A DNA stretch of 64,000 bases from a virus, in IMG/VR virus record IMGVR_UViG_3300045971_000528, positions 42,082 through 106,081 of that record, one strand, 5' to 3'. The notes below the pieces were generated by a model. The model did not search any database, had not been told where the DNA came from, and worked only from the letters and a program-made list of their open reading frames with translations. The translations under genes were made by a program, and so were the position numbers. Below, in pieces: positions 24,143 to 30,794 of the stretch. Within the stretch, counting starts at the first letter, position 1. Each line of letters begins with the position of its first letter.

Positions 24143-24331
24143 CTATTGTTTGGTTGGCAGAGGTGTCTCGCCGCCACCGGCGCGAGTATTTCTACGTTCA
24201 ACGGCAACCTGCACATCGGTCTTGCGGCGATTTCCGACCGCGGCGGTGCGTGGAAATCCGTTGAAGGTTCGGTAAGATGTAAAGCTGACACCACAGAGAA
24301 GCGCGAGAATCGTCAAATCTGCTGGTTTCAT
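24143..24331 (-). CDS. Small protein with hydrophobic N-terminus, 62 aa
   Basis: MKPADLTILALLCGVSFTSY could be a signal or single membrane segment; the rest is basic (GNRRKTDVQVAVERRNTRAG). Follows the RNase P RNA gene. Weak support beyond an open frame. Confidence 0.5.
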   Translation of the reverse strand: MKPADLTILALLCGVSFTSYRTFNGFPRTAAVGNRRKTDVQVAVERRNTRAGGGETPLPTKQ

Positions 24332-24412
24332 CTGTTATCTCCATCCATATGCGTATACCTGCCGGTGATATGGTATTTAGCAGGTTCTGCGCATGAAGCA
24401 CCGTTTGTATTC

Positions 24413-24764
24413 AAAGTCCTATAGCCGGGGTTCTGTCTAGACCTGTCATTCATCTACGGCTTTCACCGTCCTCGTGGGGTTTCAATCCCAGTCATAGGTG
24501 CAACAACCCGTTCCCTCGGCGAGCAGCGTCAGCGAGAACTGTTTGTCTTGCTCCAGAATCGTTGTGGTGCAAACGGGGCTAGCCGTGTTTCCTTACTGCA
24601 AGTCCGTCATTCACGAGAGTAAACACAGAACATCTCATGACACTTTGGCGAAACAAACAGCCTCGCGCTTTGAAGCGAGTCCCCTCCCACAGAGCGATCA
24701 TCCTTGCTCTTCGGAGCCCCGAACTTCCTCTAGACGGTTAGGTTTGTACCACACGGACTGGTTT
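24413..24764 (-). ncRNA. rnpB: RNase P RNA (M1-like catalytic RNA)
   Basis: On the minus strand the 5' part contains GAGGAAGTTCGGGGCTCC (24713-24730), the counterpart of bacterial GAGGAAAGTCCGGGCTCC. The middle contains GGAGCAAGACAAA (24542-24554), matching the conserved GGAGCAAGGCCAAA. The 3' end has TAGATGAATGAC then CAGAACCCCGGCTATA (24420-24455), matching TAGATGAATGAC...CAGAACCCGGCTTAT of E. coli. These elements come in the right order over about 345 nt. AGTCC and GGACT at the two ends can form P1. RNase P trims tRNA 5' ends, and tmRNA is a substrate. Exact ends are approximate. Confidence 0.88.
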
Positions 24765-25001
24765 CATCGACTTGATAGTCTCCACCAGAGGCTCAGCACA
24801 ATTATCGTTGTCACCTAATTCGTCCAGCGACAGGTCGGACTTTGAATTCTTGTCCAATGGATCAAGTGAATGTCGAAGCATCCGATCACGAATGACCTTG
24901 ATCTTCGAACTCCCCTTGTCGCAGTACCAGCAGCTACAATAGATCTTGTGCTTCTGCCGGTTCATCTTGATTCCGCGATCACGGTTCTTTCGATCACTCA
25001 T
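24738..25001 (-). CDS. Small protein with C-x-C-x2-C cluster, 87 aa
   Basis: The basic N-terminus (SDRKNRDRGIKMNRQKHK) precedes YCSCWYCDKGSSKIK, a possible metal site. The acidic C-terminal half runs into the predicted 5' end of the RNase P RNA, so the last codons and the RNA gene overlap by about 27 nt. Probably real but not certain. Confidence 0.55.
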   Translation of the reverse strand: MSDRKNRDRGIKMNRQKHKIYCSCWYCDKGSSKIKVIRDRMLRHSLDPLDKNSKSDLSLDELGDNDNCAEPLVETIKSMKPVRVVQT

Positions 25002-25011
25002 TGAAGTATCC

Positions 25012-25105
25012 TGGCGGTGATGGTGGGATTCGAACCCACGGGCCGTCTTGCGACGACCTCTTCCTTAGCAGGGAAGCCCGATAAGCCTGGCTCTGGCACA
25101 TCACC
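25012..25105 (-). tRNA. tRNA-Ser(GCU)
   Basis: Class II tRNA with perfect acceptor (GGTGATG/CATCACC), long variable arm, G73 and encoded CCA. Anticodon GCU for AGC/AGT. Confidence 0.93.
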
Positions 25106-25110
25106 TTTGT

Positions 25111-25335
25111 TTACTGTCGCGATAGGTGCGACTTGATCGCTGCGCGCATCTTCGGCAGAGAGTCTGCCAAAATGGGCTTGTCATTCAGCCGAATGTAGTA
25201 GTGCCCAGGCTCTCCTGGGACATTCCTGAATCGAATCGTGCCAATGACCTTGTCACCACAACGAGCCTCATAAGTTCCTTCCTCTCGGTCGAGAACTTTG
25301 AGCACGATCTTGTCGGTGATTTCGAGTAGTATCAT
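25111..25335 (-). CDS. Small protein with MILLEI start, 74 aa
   Basis: Starts MILLEITDKIVLKVLDREEG, sharing the array N-terminal motif, then a beta-rich segment (IGTIRFRNVPGEPGHYYIRL). A late octamer ends 5 nt before ATG, again leaving almost no leader. Function unknown. Confidence 0.7.
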   Translation of the reverse strand: MILLEITDKIVLKVLDREEGTYEARCGDKVIGTIRFRNVPGEPGHYYIRLNDKPILADSLPKMRAAIKSHLSRQ

Positions 25336-25340
25336 GCAGC

Positions 25341-25348
25341 TATTTATG
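25341..25348 (-). promoter_or_regulatory. T4-type late octamer CATAAATA, 5 nt before ATG
   Basis: Lies between the 3' end of tRNA-Leu(CAA) and the ATG at 25335. Confidence 0.6.
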
Positions 25349-25433
25349 TGGTCCCCTCGGCGAGACTCGAACTCGCACGCCTTTCAGCACCGGATTTTGA
25401 ATCCAGCGCGTCTACCAATTCCGCCACGAGGGG
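25349..25433 (-). tRNA. tRNA-Leu(CAA)
   Basis: Class II tRNA, perfect acceptor stem, anticodon CAA for TTG, A73 and encoded CCA. Confidence 0.92.
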
Positions 25434-25637
25434 TTAGTTCTTGCAGGTGGGTGTCATGCCTTGAGCATCCACCCACTTCGTTAGGTTGCCGGCACGATCC
25501 TTGATCCACTTCTCACCGCTGATGCAGACGACTGAAGCGTTCGCATCGCGCTTGACCTTTGCTGTGGACATTGCGATGATCAACACCGAGATGGGCACGA
25601 TAGCTGCGATCACGGCGATTAGAAGGGTCTTGTTCAT
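25434..25637 (-). CDS. Small single-pass membrane protein, 67 aa
   Basis: MNKTLLIAVIAAIVPISVLI is a membrane or signal segment; the short outside part has two cysteines (VVCISGEKW, TPTCKN) that could form a disulfide. The stop codon directly abuts the 5' end of tRNA-Leu(CAA). Confidence 0.65.
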   Translation of the reverse strand: MNKTLLIAVIAAIVPISVLIIAMSTAKVKRDANASVVCISGEKWIKDRAGNLTKWVDAQGMTPTCKN

Positions 25638-25649
25638 ACCTTGCCTTGT

Positions 25650-25741
25650 TGGAGGAGATGGTGGGATTCGAACCCACGGCCAGGTTTCCCCAGCTCCGCA
25701 TTTCGAGTGCGGTGCAATAAGCCAGACTCTACCACATCTCC
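25650..25741 (-). tRNA. tRNA-Ser(CGA)
   Basis: Class II tRNA, perfect acceptor and anticodon stems, anticodon CGA for TCG. Discriminator U; CCA encoded. Confidence 0.9.
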
Positions 25742-26169
25742 ATTGTTTCTCTGAGCCCTTGACGAATGTCCATCACGAGCTTTCCTAGTTTGTTCTCTCC
25801 GATCCCGTTGCAGACTCCCCAGTAGATGTCTCCCCAGGTGTTCGTCTCTTCGAGATACATGTCGCCCGTGTTGAGCAACCAGATCTGTTCTTTGCCGTCC
25901 GCGTACTTTTGGAAGTTCACGTCAGCCATAACGTCATCACGAATTCCTTCGTACCAACCCGGTCGAATGACGACCTCTTGACCAAGGCGGCGTGCATCAC
26001 GTGGCTTCTCAGCGGCTTGGATGACTCGACGATGGTCGAGGTTCAGGGTCTTCGCTGCTTGATACGCGTGTTCAGTCGTGCGGTAGATCTCACCGTCATA
26101 CACCACCTTCTTGAAGTGGAAGTTGGAGAGGAACCGAAATGGACCGAAGAAACCGCGGATTGCTTGCAT
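25729..26169 (-). CDS. NADAR-domain protein (YbiA/RibX-like), 146 aa
   Basis: The start is set at MQAIRGFFGPFRFLSNF (26169); the longer frame would run into tRNA-Asn. Family hallmarks: F-x-x-x-F-R-F-L-S-N-F, TTEHAYQAAKTL, DARRLGQEVVIRPGW and WGVCNGIGENKLGKLVM. NADAR proteins act on ADP-ribose or riboflavin-pathway N-glycosidic bonds; some remove ADP-ribose from guanine in DNA, countering ADP-ribosylating toxins. A phage copy could protect DNA or take part in NAD+ metabolism together with the 46-52 kb salvage genes. The 3' end overlaps tRNA-Ser(CGA) by 13 nt. Confidence 0.9.
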   Translation of the reverse strand: MQAIRGFFGPFRFLSNFHFKKVVYDGEIYRTTEHAYQAAKTLNLDHRRVIQAAEKPRDARRLGQEVVIRPGWYEGIRDDVMADVNFQKYADGKEQIWLLNTGDMYLEETNTWGDIYWGVCNGIGENKLGKLVMDIRQGLRETMEMW

Positions 26170-26172
26170 AAT

Positions 26173-26248
26173 TGGCTCCACCTCCTGGGCTCGAACCAGG
26201 GACCCACTGATTAACAGTCAGTTGCTCTACCAGCTGAGCTAAGGCGGA
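26173..26248 (-). tRNA. tRNA-Asn(GUU)
   Basis: Cloverleaf with one wobble in the acceptor stem, anticodon GUU, G73 and encoded CCA. Confidence 0.92.
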
Positions 26249-26261
26249 ATGGAATATTGGG

Positions 26262-26331
26262 GTGGTTGGTATTGTAGCTGCAGATTCGAACTGCTTGAAA
26301 CCATTCTACACTAAGAGTCAGTCAGTGGCCA
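26262..26331 (-). tRNA. tRNA remnant: acceptor and T-arm only
   Basis: A good T-arm (GCAG-TTCGAAT-CTGC) is enclosed by TGTAG/CTACA and followed by ATACCA, but no D-arm or anticodon arm fits. It looks like a deletion product reduced to a minihelix. Confidence 0.35.
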
Positions 26332-26392
26332 CCAACTTTCTCTGATCGGCCGATCACCTGCCCCTCTTGCGAAGGGACCCACCCGTTTTCTG

Positions 26393-26479
26393 TGGTGCGC
26401 GGGGCGGGACTCGAACCCGCATGCCGGTTAAGGCGTCAGGACCTAAACCTGGTGCGTCTACCAATTTCGCCACCCGCGC
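26393..26479 (-). tRNA. tRNA-Leu(UAG)
   Basis: Class II tRNA, perfect acceptor stem, anticodon UAG followed by G37, A73 and encoded CCA. Confidence 0.92.
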
Positions 26480-26627
26480 AGAAACCTTGATCTGAACACC
26501 GACAAAAGGCGATGTCGGAGATTGCCCACCTTTACCAAAGGGCATGGACGAATCGAACGTCCTCGGTTCTATTTCCACAATTGAAGGTAACCAACAATCA
26601 AGCGGTCGGTCTTCAGATCAAGATTCA

Positions 26628-26702
26628 TGGTGCCCCAGGTAGGAATCGAACTCACGACCTACCGCTTACAAGGCGGTTGCTCTACCACTGAGCTACTAGG
26701 GC
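26628..26702 (-). tRNA. tRNA-Thr(UGU)
   Basis: Anticodon UGU for ACA, encoded CCA; one mismatch in the T-stem and one wobble in the acceptor. Confidence 0.88.
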
Positions 26703-26712
26703 ATTCAAACTT

Positions 26713-26788
26713 TGGAGTGGCGAGCCAGAATCGAACTGAGCTTCTGAAGGGTTGCAGCCTTCCGGATGGACCAATCTCCCACCGCCAC
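26713..26788 (-). tRNA. tRNA-Cys(GCA)
   Basis: Anticodon GCA, U73 (the Cys identity base) and encoded CCA. T-stem has one mismatch. Confidence 0.9.
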
Positions 26789-26804
26789 ATTATCTGTTAT
26801 TGTA

Positions 26805-27092
26805 TCACACTGTCAGGACTTCGTGTCCTTCAACAGTCAGGTTGTCCTCTTCTTCTGGAAGCGGATCCTTTGGAATCTTCTTGAGCCAGTCCTGAGGAAC
26901 ATGAACTGTCTCGCCAATACCACCGTACTCGGAGATGAGATCACTGCCTTGGCTCTTCACAAGCCAGATGGTGCCATGTTCAGGGTGCCCGATGTAGTCG
27001 ATCTGAACGCACTCGACGATCTTGCCGGTGGAGTGTCCGTCCAAGCTCTTGATGACCACAGCGAGATCACCTGGTTCTAGTGAGTTCGACAT
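26805..27092 (-). CDS. Hypothetical protein, 95 aa
   Basis: Starts MSNSLEPGDLAVVIKSLDGH; the G-D-L-A-V-V and G-K-I-V-E-C-V strands suggest a small beta barrel. Acidic C-terminus (PLPEEEDN). It overlaps the stop of the next gene upstream by TGATG. Confidence 0.7.
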   Translation of the reverse strand: MSNSLEPGDLAVVIKSLDGHSTGKIVECVQIDYIGHPEHGTIWLVKSQGSDLISEYGGIGETVHVPQDWLKKIPKDPLPEEEDNLTVEGHEVLTV

Positions 27093-27304
27093 CAGACGCC
27101 TGTGCGAAGTTCAGTGATGTGAATCTGTTGGCCGGTGAGCTTCTCGCCGATCACTGTGGTGTCGAGAGCAACCTTGTTGATGAGGTGCGTACCTTCACCG
27201 AGCACACTGACGTCTGCACCAAGTTCGCGCAGCGCGCGTGCGATCGCAACCAAGATGTAGCCCTTACGGGAATGATCTGGACCGCTGACTTGAATCTGAA
27301 CCAT
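27092..27304 (-). CDS. Small protein with degenerate P-loop-like start, 70 aa
   Basis: MVQIQVSGPDHSRKGYILVA followed by IARALRELGADVSVLGEG resembles the first strand, P-loop and helix of small phage P-loop NTPases, but the G-K-S/T signature is replaced by R-K-G, so ATP binding is doubtful. The rest of a NTPase fold is missing. Function unknown. Confidence 0.65.
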   Translation of the reverse strand: MVQIQVSGPDHSRKGYILVAIARALRELGADVSVLGEGTHLINKVALDTTVIGEKLTGQQIHITELRTGV

Positions 27305-27322
27305 CGCTGTCTCCTTGTGGTT

Positions 27323-27414
27323 TGGTAGGACCGCTCGGATTCGAACCGAGATCGTGCGCTAATCTGGCGCTCATGGCTTATAAGGCCACCGCTCTACCGT
27401 TGAGCTACAGTCCC
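27323..27414 (-). tRNA. tRNA-Ile(UAU) with enlarged variable region
   Basis: D-arm, anticodon arm (GTGGC-CTTATAA-GCCAT), T-arm and acceptor with CCA are good. The variable region is 22 nt instead of 5 and contains a GCGC-CAGATTA-GCGC hairpin, which is not expected in an isoleucine tRNA. Confidence 0.8.
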
Positions 27415-27459
27415 TTGGACTGTAGGTATTCGTGAAAAATCCATGTCAAAACTCCTTGA

Positions 27460-27533
27460 GGGTTGCGGGACCCTGAATCGAACAGTACTTCCGGGTTATG
27501 AGCCCAGTGTGCGGCCTCCACACTCGTCCCGCG
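27460..27533 (-). tRNA. Initiator tRNA-fMet(CAU)
   Basis: It has the marks of a bacterial initiator: an unpaired C1-A72, A73, and GGG/CCC in the lower anticodon stem (GGGCTCATAACCC is identical to E. coli tRNA-fMet). The acceptor is otherwise perfectly paired. The T-stem has one mismatch, and the 3' end reads CCC rather than CCA in the DNA. Confidence 0.88.
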
Positions 27534-27543
27534 ATTGATCTTT

Positions 27544-27629
27544 TGGTGCGCCGGGTGGGCCTCGAACCCACAATCCCGGAGGAAGCGGGGCTTAAACCCG
27601 CTGCGTATACCCACTTTCGCCACCGGCGC
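27544..27629 (-). tRNA. tRNA-Leu(UAA)
   Basis: Class II tRNA, perfect acceptor, anticodon UAA with G37, A73 and encoded CCA. Confidence 0.92.
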
Positions 27630-27634
27630 CTTGT

Positions 27635-28033
27635 TCAGGTCTTTGGTAAGCGGACTGTCTTGATGTGAGCTGCTGCAGCCATATCGAATGAAACGATGTG
27701 ATCGTGCAGAATCTCTTCGAGACTCAGAATTGTTTTCTCATTCGACTTCGCCGGCGAAGTCGCAAGCATGTGCATCGCTTGGGCAAGCTCCTTATGGCGA
27801 GCTCGGTGAAGATCAAGACCTGGGCAACCCATGCGCTCCATCAGCGTCTCTTCAACGATGAAGTGCCGGCAGAGCTCACCACAAAAATCAGCGAGCTCGA
27901 TCTGAATGAGATTTTGCGGCACACAAGCAGTAATCATCGCTGCTATGTTCGTAGCCATGATGAGTAGGCTGAAGTGATCAGCGTCCATTTCGAGTACGCC
28001 TGTGGCATACTTGCTTGTCACTTCGGTCATCAT
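27635..28033 (-). CDS. Hemerythrin-like metal-binding protein, 132 aa
   Basis: Ligand motifs are in order: MDADHFSLL (His20), HFIVEETLM (His and Glu), LHRARHKEL (two His) and HDHIVSFD (His and Asp). This matches bacteriohemerythrins, four-helix bundles that bind O2 or NO through a di-iron centre. The length is normal. In a phage it might buffer oxygen or NO or interact with motility regulators; no evidence decides. Confidence 0.88.
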   Translation of the reverse strand: MMTEVTSKYATGVLEMDADHFSLLIMATNIAAMITACVPQNLIQIELADFCGELCRHFIVEETLMERMGCPGLDLHRARHKELAQAMHMLATSPAKSNEKTILSLEEILHDHIVSFDMAAAAHIKTVRLPKT

Positions 28034-28063
28034 GGATTTACGCGAACGTCTCCGGTTTTATTT

Positions 28064-28138
28064 TGGTGCCCATGGAGAGAATCGGACTCTCGACCTCCCC
28101 CTTACCAAGGGGGTGCTCTGCCACTGAGCCACATGGGC
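28064..28138 (-). tRNA. tRNA-Thr(GGU)
   Basis: Perfect acceptor and anticodon stems, anticodon GGU for ACC/ACT, encoded CCA. T-loop TCCGATT as in tRNA-Arg(CCU). Confidence 0.9.
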
Positions 28139-28148
28139 GTTTTTCTAT

Positions 28149-28436
28149 TTAGGCATCCGGGGGTCTATTCAACCTATTTCTGCCGATGTGGTAGCCATCG
28201 CAGTGAATGCACTTGTAGTTGGAGAAGTAGCAGCTGTTCTTCTTGGTCATGGCTGCAGCAGACTTCTCAGCGGTGGCCTTGGTGTTGTACATCACCTTCG
28301 GCTTACCCGATCCCTGAGCAACGTGTGAATTGATGTGGAACAGCCCCCACGCATTGCGAGTGATGAAGAAGTTCCGAAAGAACCGAAGTGGCGGCCCTTG
28401 ATCCAAGAGAGCCAACCAGAGGTTTCTCAGCTTCAT
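28149..28436 (-). CDS. Small zinc-finger-like protein, 95 aa
   Basis: Start taken at MKLRNLWLALLDQ (28436), since the longer frame lies in tRNA-Ala. The C-terminal NYKCIHCDGYHIGRNRL has C-x2-C and a His, the C-x2-C-x-x-Y/W-H pattern of small phage zinc proteins. Basic overall. Confidence 0.7.
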   Translation of the reverse strand: MKLRNLWLALLDQGPPLRFFRNFFITRNAWGLFHINSHVAQGSGKPKVMYNTKATAEKSAAAMTKKNSCYFSNYKCIHCDGYHIGRNRLNRPPDA

Positions 28437-28454
28437 GATTGTTCCTTGATGTAG

Positions 28455-28529
28455 TGGTGGAGACCGCGAGAATCGAACTCGTCTAGACATCCTCGCTGCC
28501 AGCGAGAACCGCAACCCATTGCTGCCCCC
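28455..28529 (-). tRNA. tRNA-Ala(GGC)
   Basis: Anticodon GGC, A73, encoded CCA, and the G3-U70 alanine identity pair. The D-arm is short and the innermost acceptor pair (A7-G66) is mismatched. Confidence 0.85.
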
Positions 28530-28670
28530 AAAATTCTGTGAGGAGCTTTGACTCCTCTCGCTAGCCCCTTCCCTAAGGCTTCTCCTCGAGACCGGCCGGG
28601 ACGTCGAGGGTCTTATCGCTTCTCAGTTTAGCTAGACGCCTTTCGGCGGCACCCTTGCGGGATTCTTGTG

Positions 28671-29273
28671 TTAGCGCAATGAAAGGACGCCATCCTTGAA
28701 GTGGAAACCATCAGCCATATTGGCTGGTTTACGCACGAGTTCTCGAAACGTGCGCTGCTCGCCAGAAACCGCAGCGATTCTTTGCTGTCCTGACGGATGG
28801 GTTCCAGATGCACCAGTGACGCTAAGCAGCTTCGTGAGGCCGGGTAGGATATTCAAACCAGCGTCTCGAGCTATTGCGACGCCAAGAAGATCGGCATCGT
28901 ACTCGCGGTTCCAGGTTTCTTGCTCATTCTTTGGTAGCACAGAGAGATCAAGTTGATGTGAGTGGCCCAATGCGCAGTGAGCAAGCTCGTGAGCAACCGC
29001 AGCAGTGAAGGCTTCACCATCCATACCCTTGAGGAAGGTTGATGACACCTGGAGGCGGCAACCATCGGTGTACACAACAAACGGAAATCGCGGTGCTGAC
29101 GAATCTTCCTTGATGGTGAGAGTTGCCGCGGGTACTCTTGGTGCGTAGTGCGCAAGATGCTCTACTACGGTGCGGGCTTCTTCTTGAGGCATCGCCTGTA
29201 TGCACGGCACAGTGAAGGCAGACAAGAGGATGAGCAGCAATCGAGCTGCTCGGGGCTTGATTTGTCGGTCCAT
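28671..29273 (-). CDS. M48-type zinc metallopeptidase, exported, 200 aa
   Basis: The start is set at MDRQIKPRAARLLLILL (29273) because a TATAAT hexamer ends 6 nt upstream. The first 27 residues form a signal peptide. HELAHCALGH (95-104) is the H-E-x-x-H zinc site and EYDAD (124-128) carries the third ligand, as in M48 peptidases. No further membrane segments are visible, so it is probably periplasmic. Related small M48 proteins occur as BepA-like chaperone-proteases of the outer membrane. Confidence 0.85.
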   Translation of the reverse strand: MDRQIKPRAARLLLILLSAFTVPCIQAMPQEEARTVVEHLAHYAPRVPAATLTIKEDSSAPRFPFVVYTDGCRLQVSSTFLKGMDGEAFTAAVAHELAHCALGHSHQLDLSVLPKNEQETWNREYDADLLGVAIARDAGLNILPGLTKLLSVTGASGTHPSGQQRIAAVSGEQRTFRELVRKPANMADGFHFKDGVLSLR

Positions 29274-29279
29274 AGATGC

Positions 29280-29307
29280 ATTATACACCAATGGGGGTCC
29301 GCGTACA
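29280..29307 (-). promoter_or_regulatory. Sigma70-like promoter TGTACG-16-TATAAT, leaderless
   Basis: The -10 (29280-29285) ends 6 nt before the ATG at 29273. Confidence 0.65.
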
Positions 29308-29439
29308 GGTTACAGTGTAACAACTGCCTGCATGTTCTCGGCTGCACTTTCCTACCTTGCTCCTGGATTCGTTGAAGCGATCTACGTTCGGGCGGCCTAC
29401 GAAAGTGTATCAGCACGCCTCAAGGCATTTACAACCTAG

Positions 29440-29475
29440 AGAGACGGAATACGGTAGCGAACCATTTTCCGTCTC
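29440..29475 (-). terminator. Long hairpin with AGAGACGGAA/TTCCGTCTCT stem
   Basis: A perfect 10-bp stem with a 15-nt loop immediately downstream of tRNA-Pro(CGG); may end or process the upstream tRNA transcript. Confidence 0.5.
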
Positions 29476-29485
29476 TCATTCTGTT

Positions 29486-29560
29486 TGGTCAGGGACCTGG
29501 GAGTTGAACCCAGACTACTCGGCTCCGGACCGAATCGGCTGCCACACGCCTCCGTCCCTG
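29486..29560 (-). tRNA. tRNA-Pro(CGG) with C33
   Basis: C1-G72 and A73 (proline identity), perfect acceptor and T stems, encoded CCA, anticodon CGG. The universally conserved U33 is C. Confidence 0.75.
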
Positions 29561-29751
29561 TTGTGAGGGGGCTCAAGCCACTGGCCAGTGACTAACGACG
29601 GTATCCTGACAGTTAGAGCCGCGGCCCCACTTGCACATCCCGTTCTCGCTAACTTGAACCACTTTGTTCGGCCCTATCGTAGGCGCATCTTACGATGCCG
29701 AAGTAGCCGATGCTGCGCAAGCATCGATCTTCCTACGCCTAAGGACTTGAT

Positions 29752-29839
29752 TGGTGCGGGTGAGAGGACTCGAACCTCCACGGTCGCAATGACCAACGCC
29801 TTCTGAAGACGCCGCGGCTACCAATTTCGCCACACCCGC
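29752..29839 (-). tRNA. tRNA-Leu(CAG)
   Basis: Class II tRNA, perfect acceptor, anticodon CAG, A73 and encoded CCA. Confidence 0.9.
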
Positions 29840-29970
29840 AATATTCGTGGCCCTTTATTCGGCTTCCGCCTTATTCTCAAACCGGCTTGAACGGATCCTT
29901 AACCCACCCCGGTACCATTGGGTGGAGGAGCGACGGTACTGCATACGCCAACGCTGCAGTTACGACAACT

Positions 29971-30060
29971 TGGTGCCCTGAGTCGGACTCGAACCGACAT
30001 CCACTAGTTTCGTGGCCGACCTTCTCAGGGTCGTGTGTTTACCAATTTCACCACCAGGGC
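29971..30060 (-). tRNA. tRNA-Leu(GAG)
   Basis: Class II tRNA, anticodon GAG in a perfect stem (CGACC/GGTCG), A73 and encoded CCA. Confidence 0.9.
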
Positions 30061-30067
30061 AGAATAC

Positions 30068-30142
30068 ATTGACAGCAAAGGAGCGAGACGGAGATTCCCT
30101 TTCGGGAAGACTGGTGCGTCTGCCAATTTCGCCACCACCGAC
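30068..30142 (-). tRNA. Degenerate tRNA-Leu-like remnant
   Basis: The 5' part (GGTGGCGAAATTGGCAGACG) matches the leucine D-arm of its neighbours, but the anticodon stem is broken and no T-arm forms. Confidence 0.4.
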
Positions 30143-30145
30143 AAC

Positions 30146-30225
30146 GTTCATCGGCGGGAAGGACTCGAACCTTCATGCCCTGTTACGGGCGCCTGTTTGA
30201 GATAACCATACTCTATCGGCTGTCA
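30146..30225 (-). tRNA. Degenerate tRNA-like sequence
   Basis: A perfect T-arm (GAAGG-TTCGAGT-CCTTC), a GCCC/GGGC hairpin and a D-arm-like GAG/CTC are present, but acceptor strands do not pair and no acceptable anticodon loop was found. Confidence 0.35.
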
Positions 30226-30311
30226 AATCTTGGTGGTTGACTCCACCTGCTGCTTGGCCTCTGCCGTAGATCAACGGTGACGGTTGCAGCGCCTTGCTAT
30301 TGTCTTGGTGT

Positions 30312-30392
30312 TCATTGGCTGGGAATCGAACCCGTACGGACGGCATCAGTCCGCGTCTACCAACCCAGATCGCCTTAGGGACTGGCCAATGA
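30312..30392 (-). tRNA. Atypical tRNA-like gene with enlarged D region
   Basis: Perfect 7-bp acceptor stem and a strong anticodon-type hairpin (CGGAC/GTCCG), but G33, an extra 15-20 nt before the D-arm, and no encoded CCA. The amino acid cannot be assigned. Confidence 0.4.
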
Positions 30393-30400
30393 ACGAATTG

Positions 30401-30480
30401 TGGTAGCGGGGGCGGGATTTGAACCACGCGATCTCTAGCTTATGAGGCTAGCGGGAACGGCCAGGCTTCCCTACCCCGCG
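30401..30480 (-). tRNA. tRNA with CAU anticodon, initiator-like acceptor
   Basis: C1 opposite U72 and the D-loop AGCCTGG resemble an initiator tRNA, but the anticodon stem (CTAGC/GCTAG) lacks GGG/CCC. One base is bulged in the T-stem. CCA is encoded. It could be elongator Met or a tRNA-Ile needing lysidine. Confidence 0.65.
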
Positions 30481-30485
30481 TCAGA

Positions 30486-30740
30486 TTACTTGAAGTTGAA
30501 ATGGTCCAGCAGATCTGCTGGAATCGTGTCAAAGTGAAACTCAACAACTTCCAGGCCGGTACGAAGATCACGCGTCGAATCATGGATCGACTGGCGTGGG
30601 CCACGTGGCTGAGAGAGGTTGGTCGGTGGGCGCAGATCATCTCCATGGAGAGTCGTATTCACCCAATCGCGAACACCAGCATCACGGCTGGCAGATGAAC
30701 TACCGGTCATTTTCCTGGTCCTTTCACTGTTGAAATTCAT
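30486..30740 (-). CDS. Hypothetical protein, 84 aa
   Basis: Hydrophilic, Arg- and Asp-rich (SASRDAGVRDWVNTTLHGDD). A downstream ATG with an AGGA site (MTGSSSAS) is an alternative start. Located between tRNAs; coding status is only moderately supported. Confidence 0.5.
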   Translation of the reverse strand: MNFNSERTRKMTGSSSASRDAGVRDWVNTTLHGDDLRPPTNLSQPRGPRQSIHDSTRDLRTGLEVVEFHFDTIPADLLDHFNFK

Positions 30741-30794
30741 GGGGCATGCTGAGCAAAATCCCCGAGGTCCTGCTTCCGCGGCCTCATATTGTTT

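Noticed and set aside
26354-26578. Open minus-strand frame of 74 codons
   Set aside because: It runs straight through tRNA-Leu(UAG); the protein-like stretch is a translation of tRNA sequence.
26800-26835. Promoter at the TACAAT before tRNA-Cys
   Set aside because: No acceptable -35 at 16-18 nt, and the position is inside the tRNA transcript.
27405-27623. Open minus-strand frame of 72 codons
   Set aside because: It covers tRNA-fMet and tRNA-Leu(UAA) and has no ribosome site.
28628-28813. Minus-strand frame overlapping the M48 peptidase gene
   Set aside because: Same strand, other frame, inside a well-supported gene; no start signal.
30068-30142. Functional tRNA-Leu
   Set aside because: Anticodon stem and T-arm do not form, so it is listed only as a remnant.
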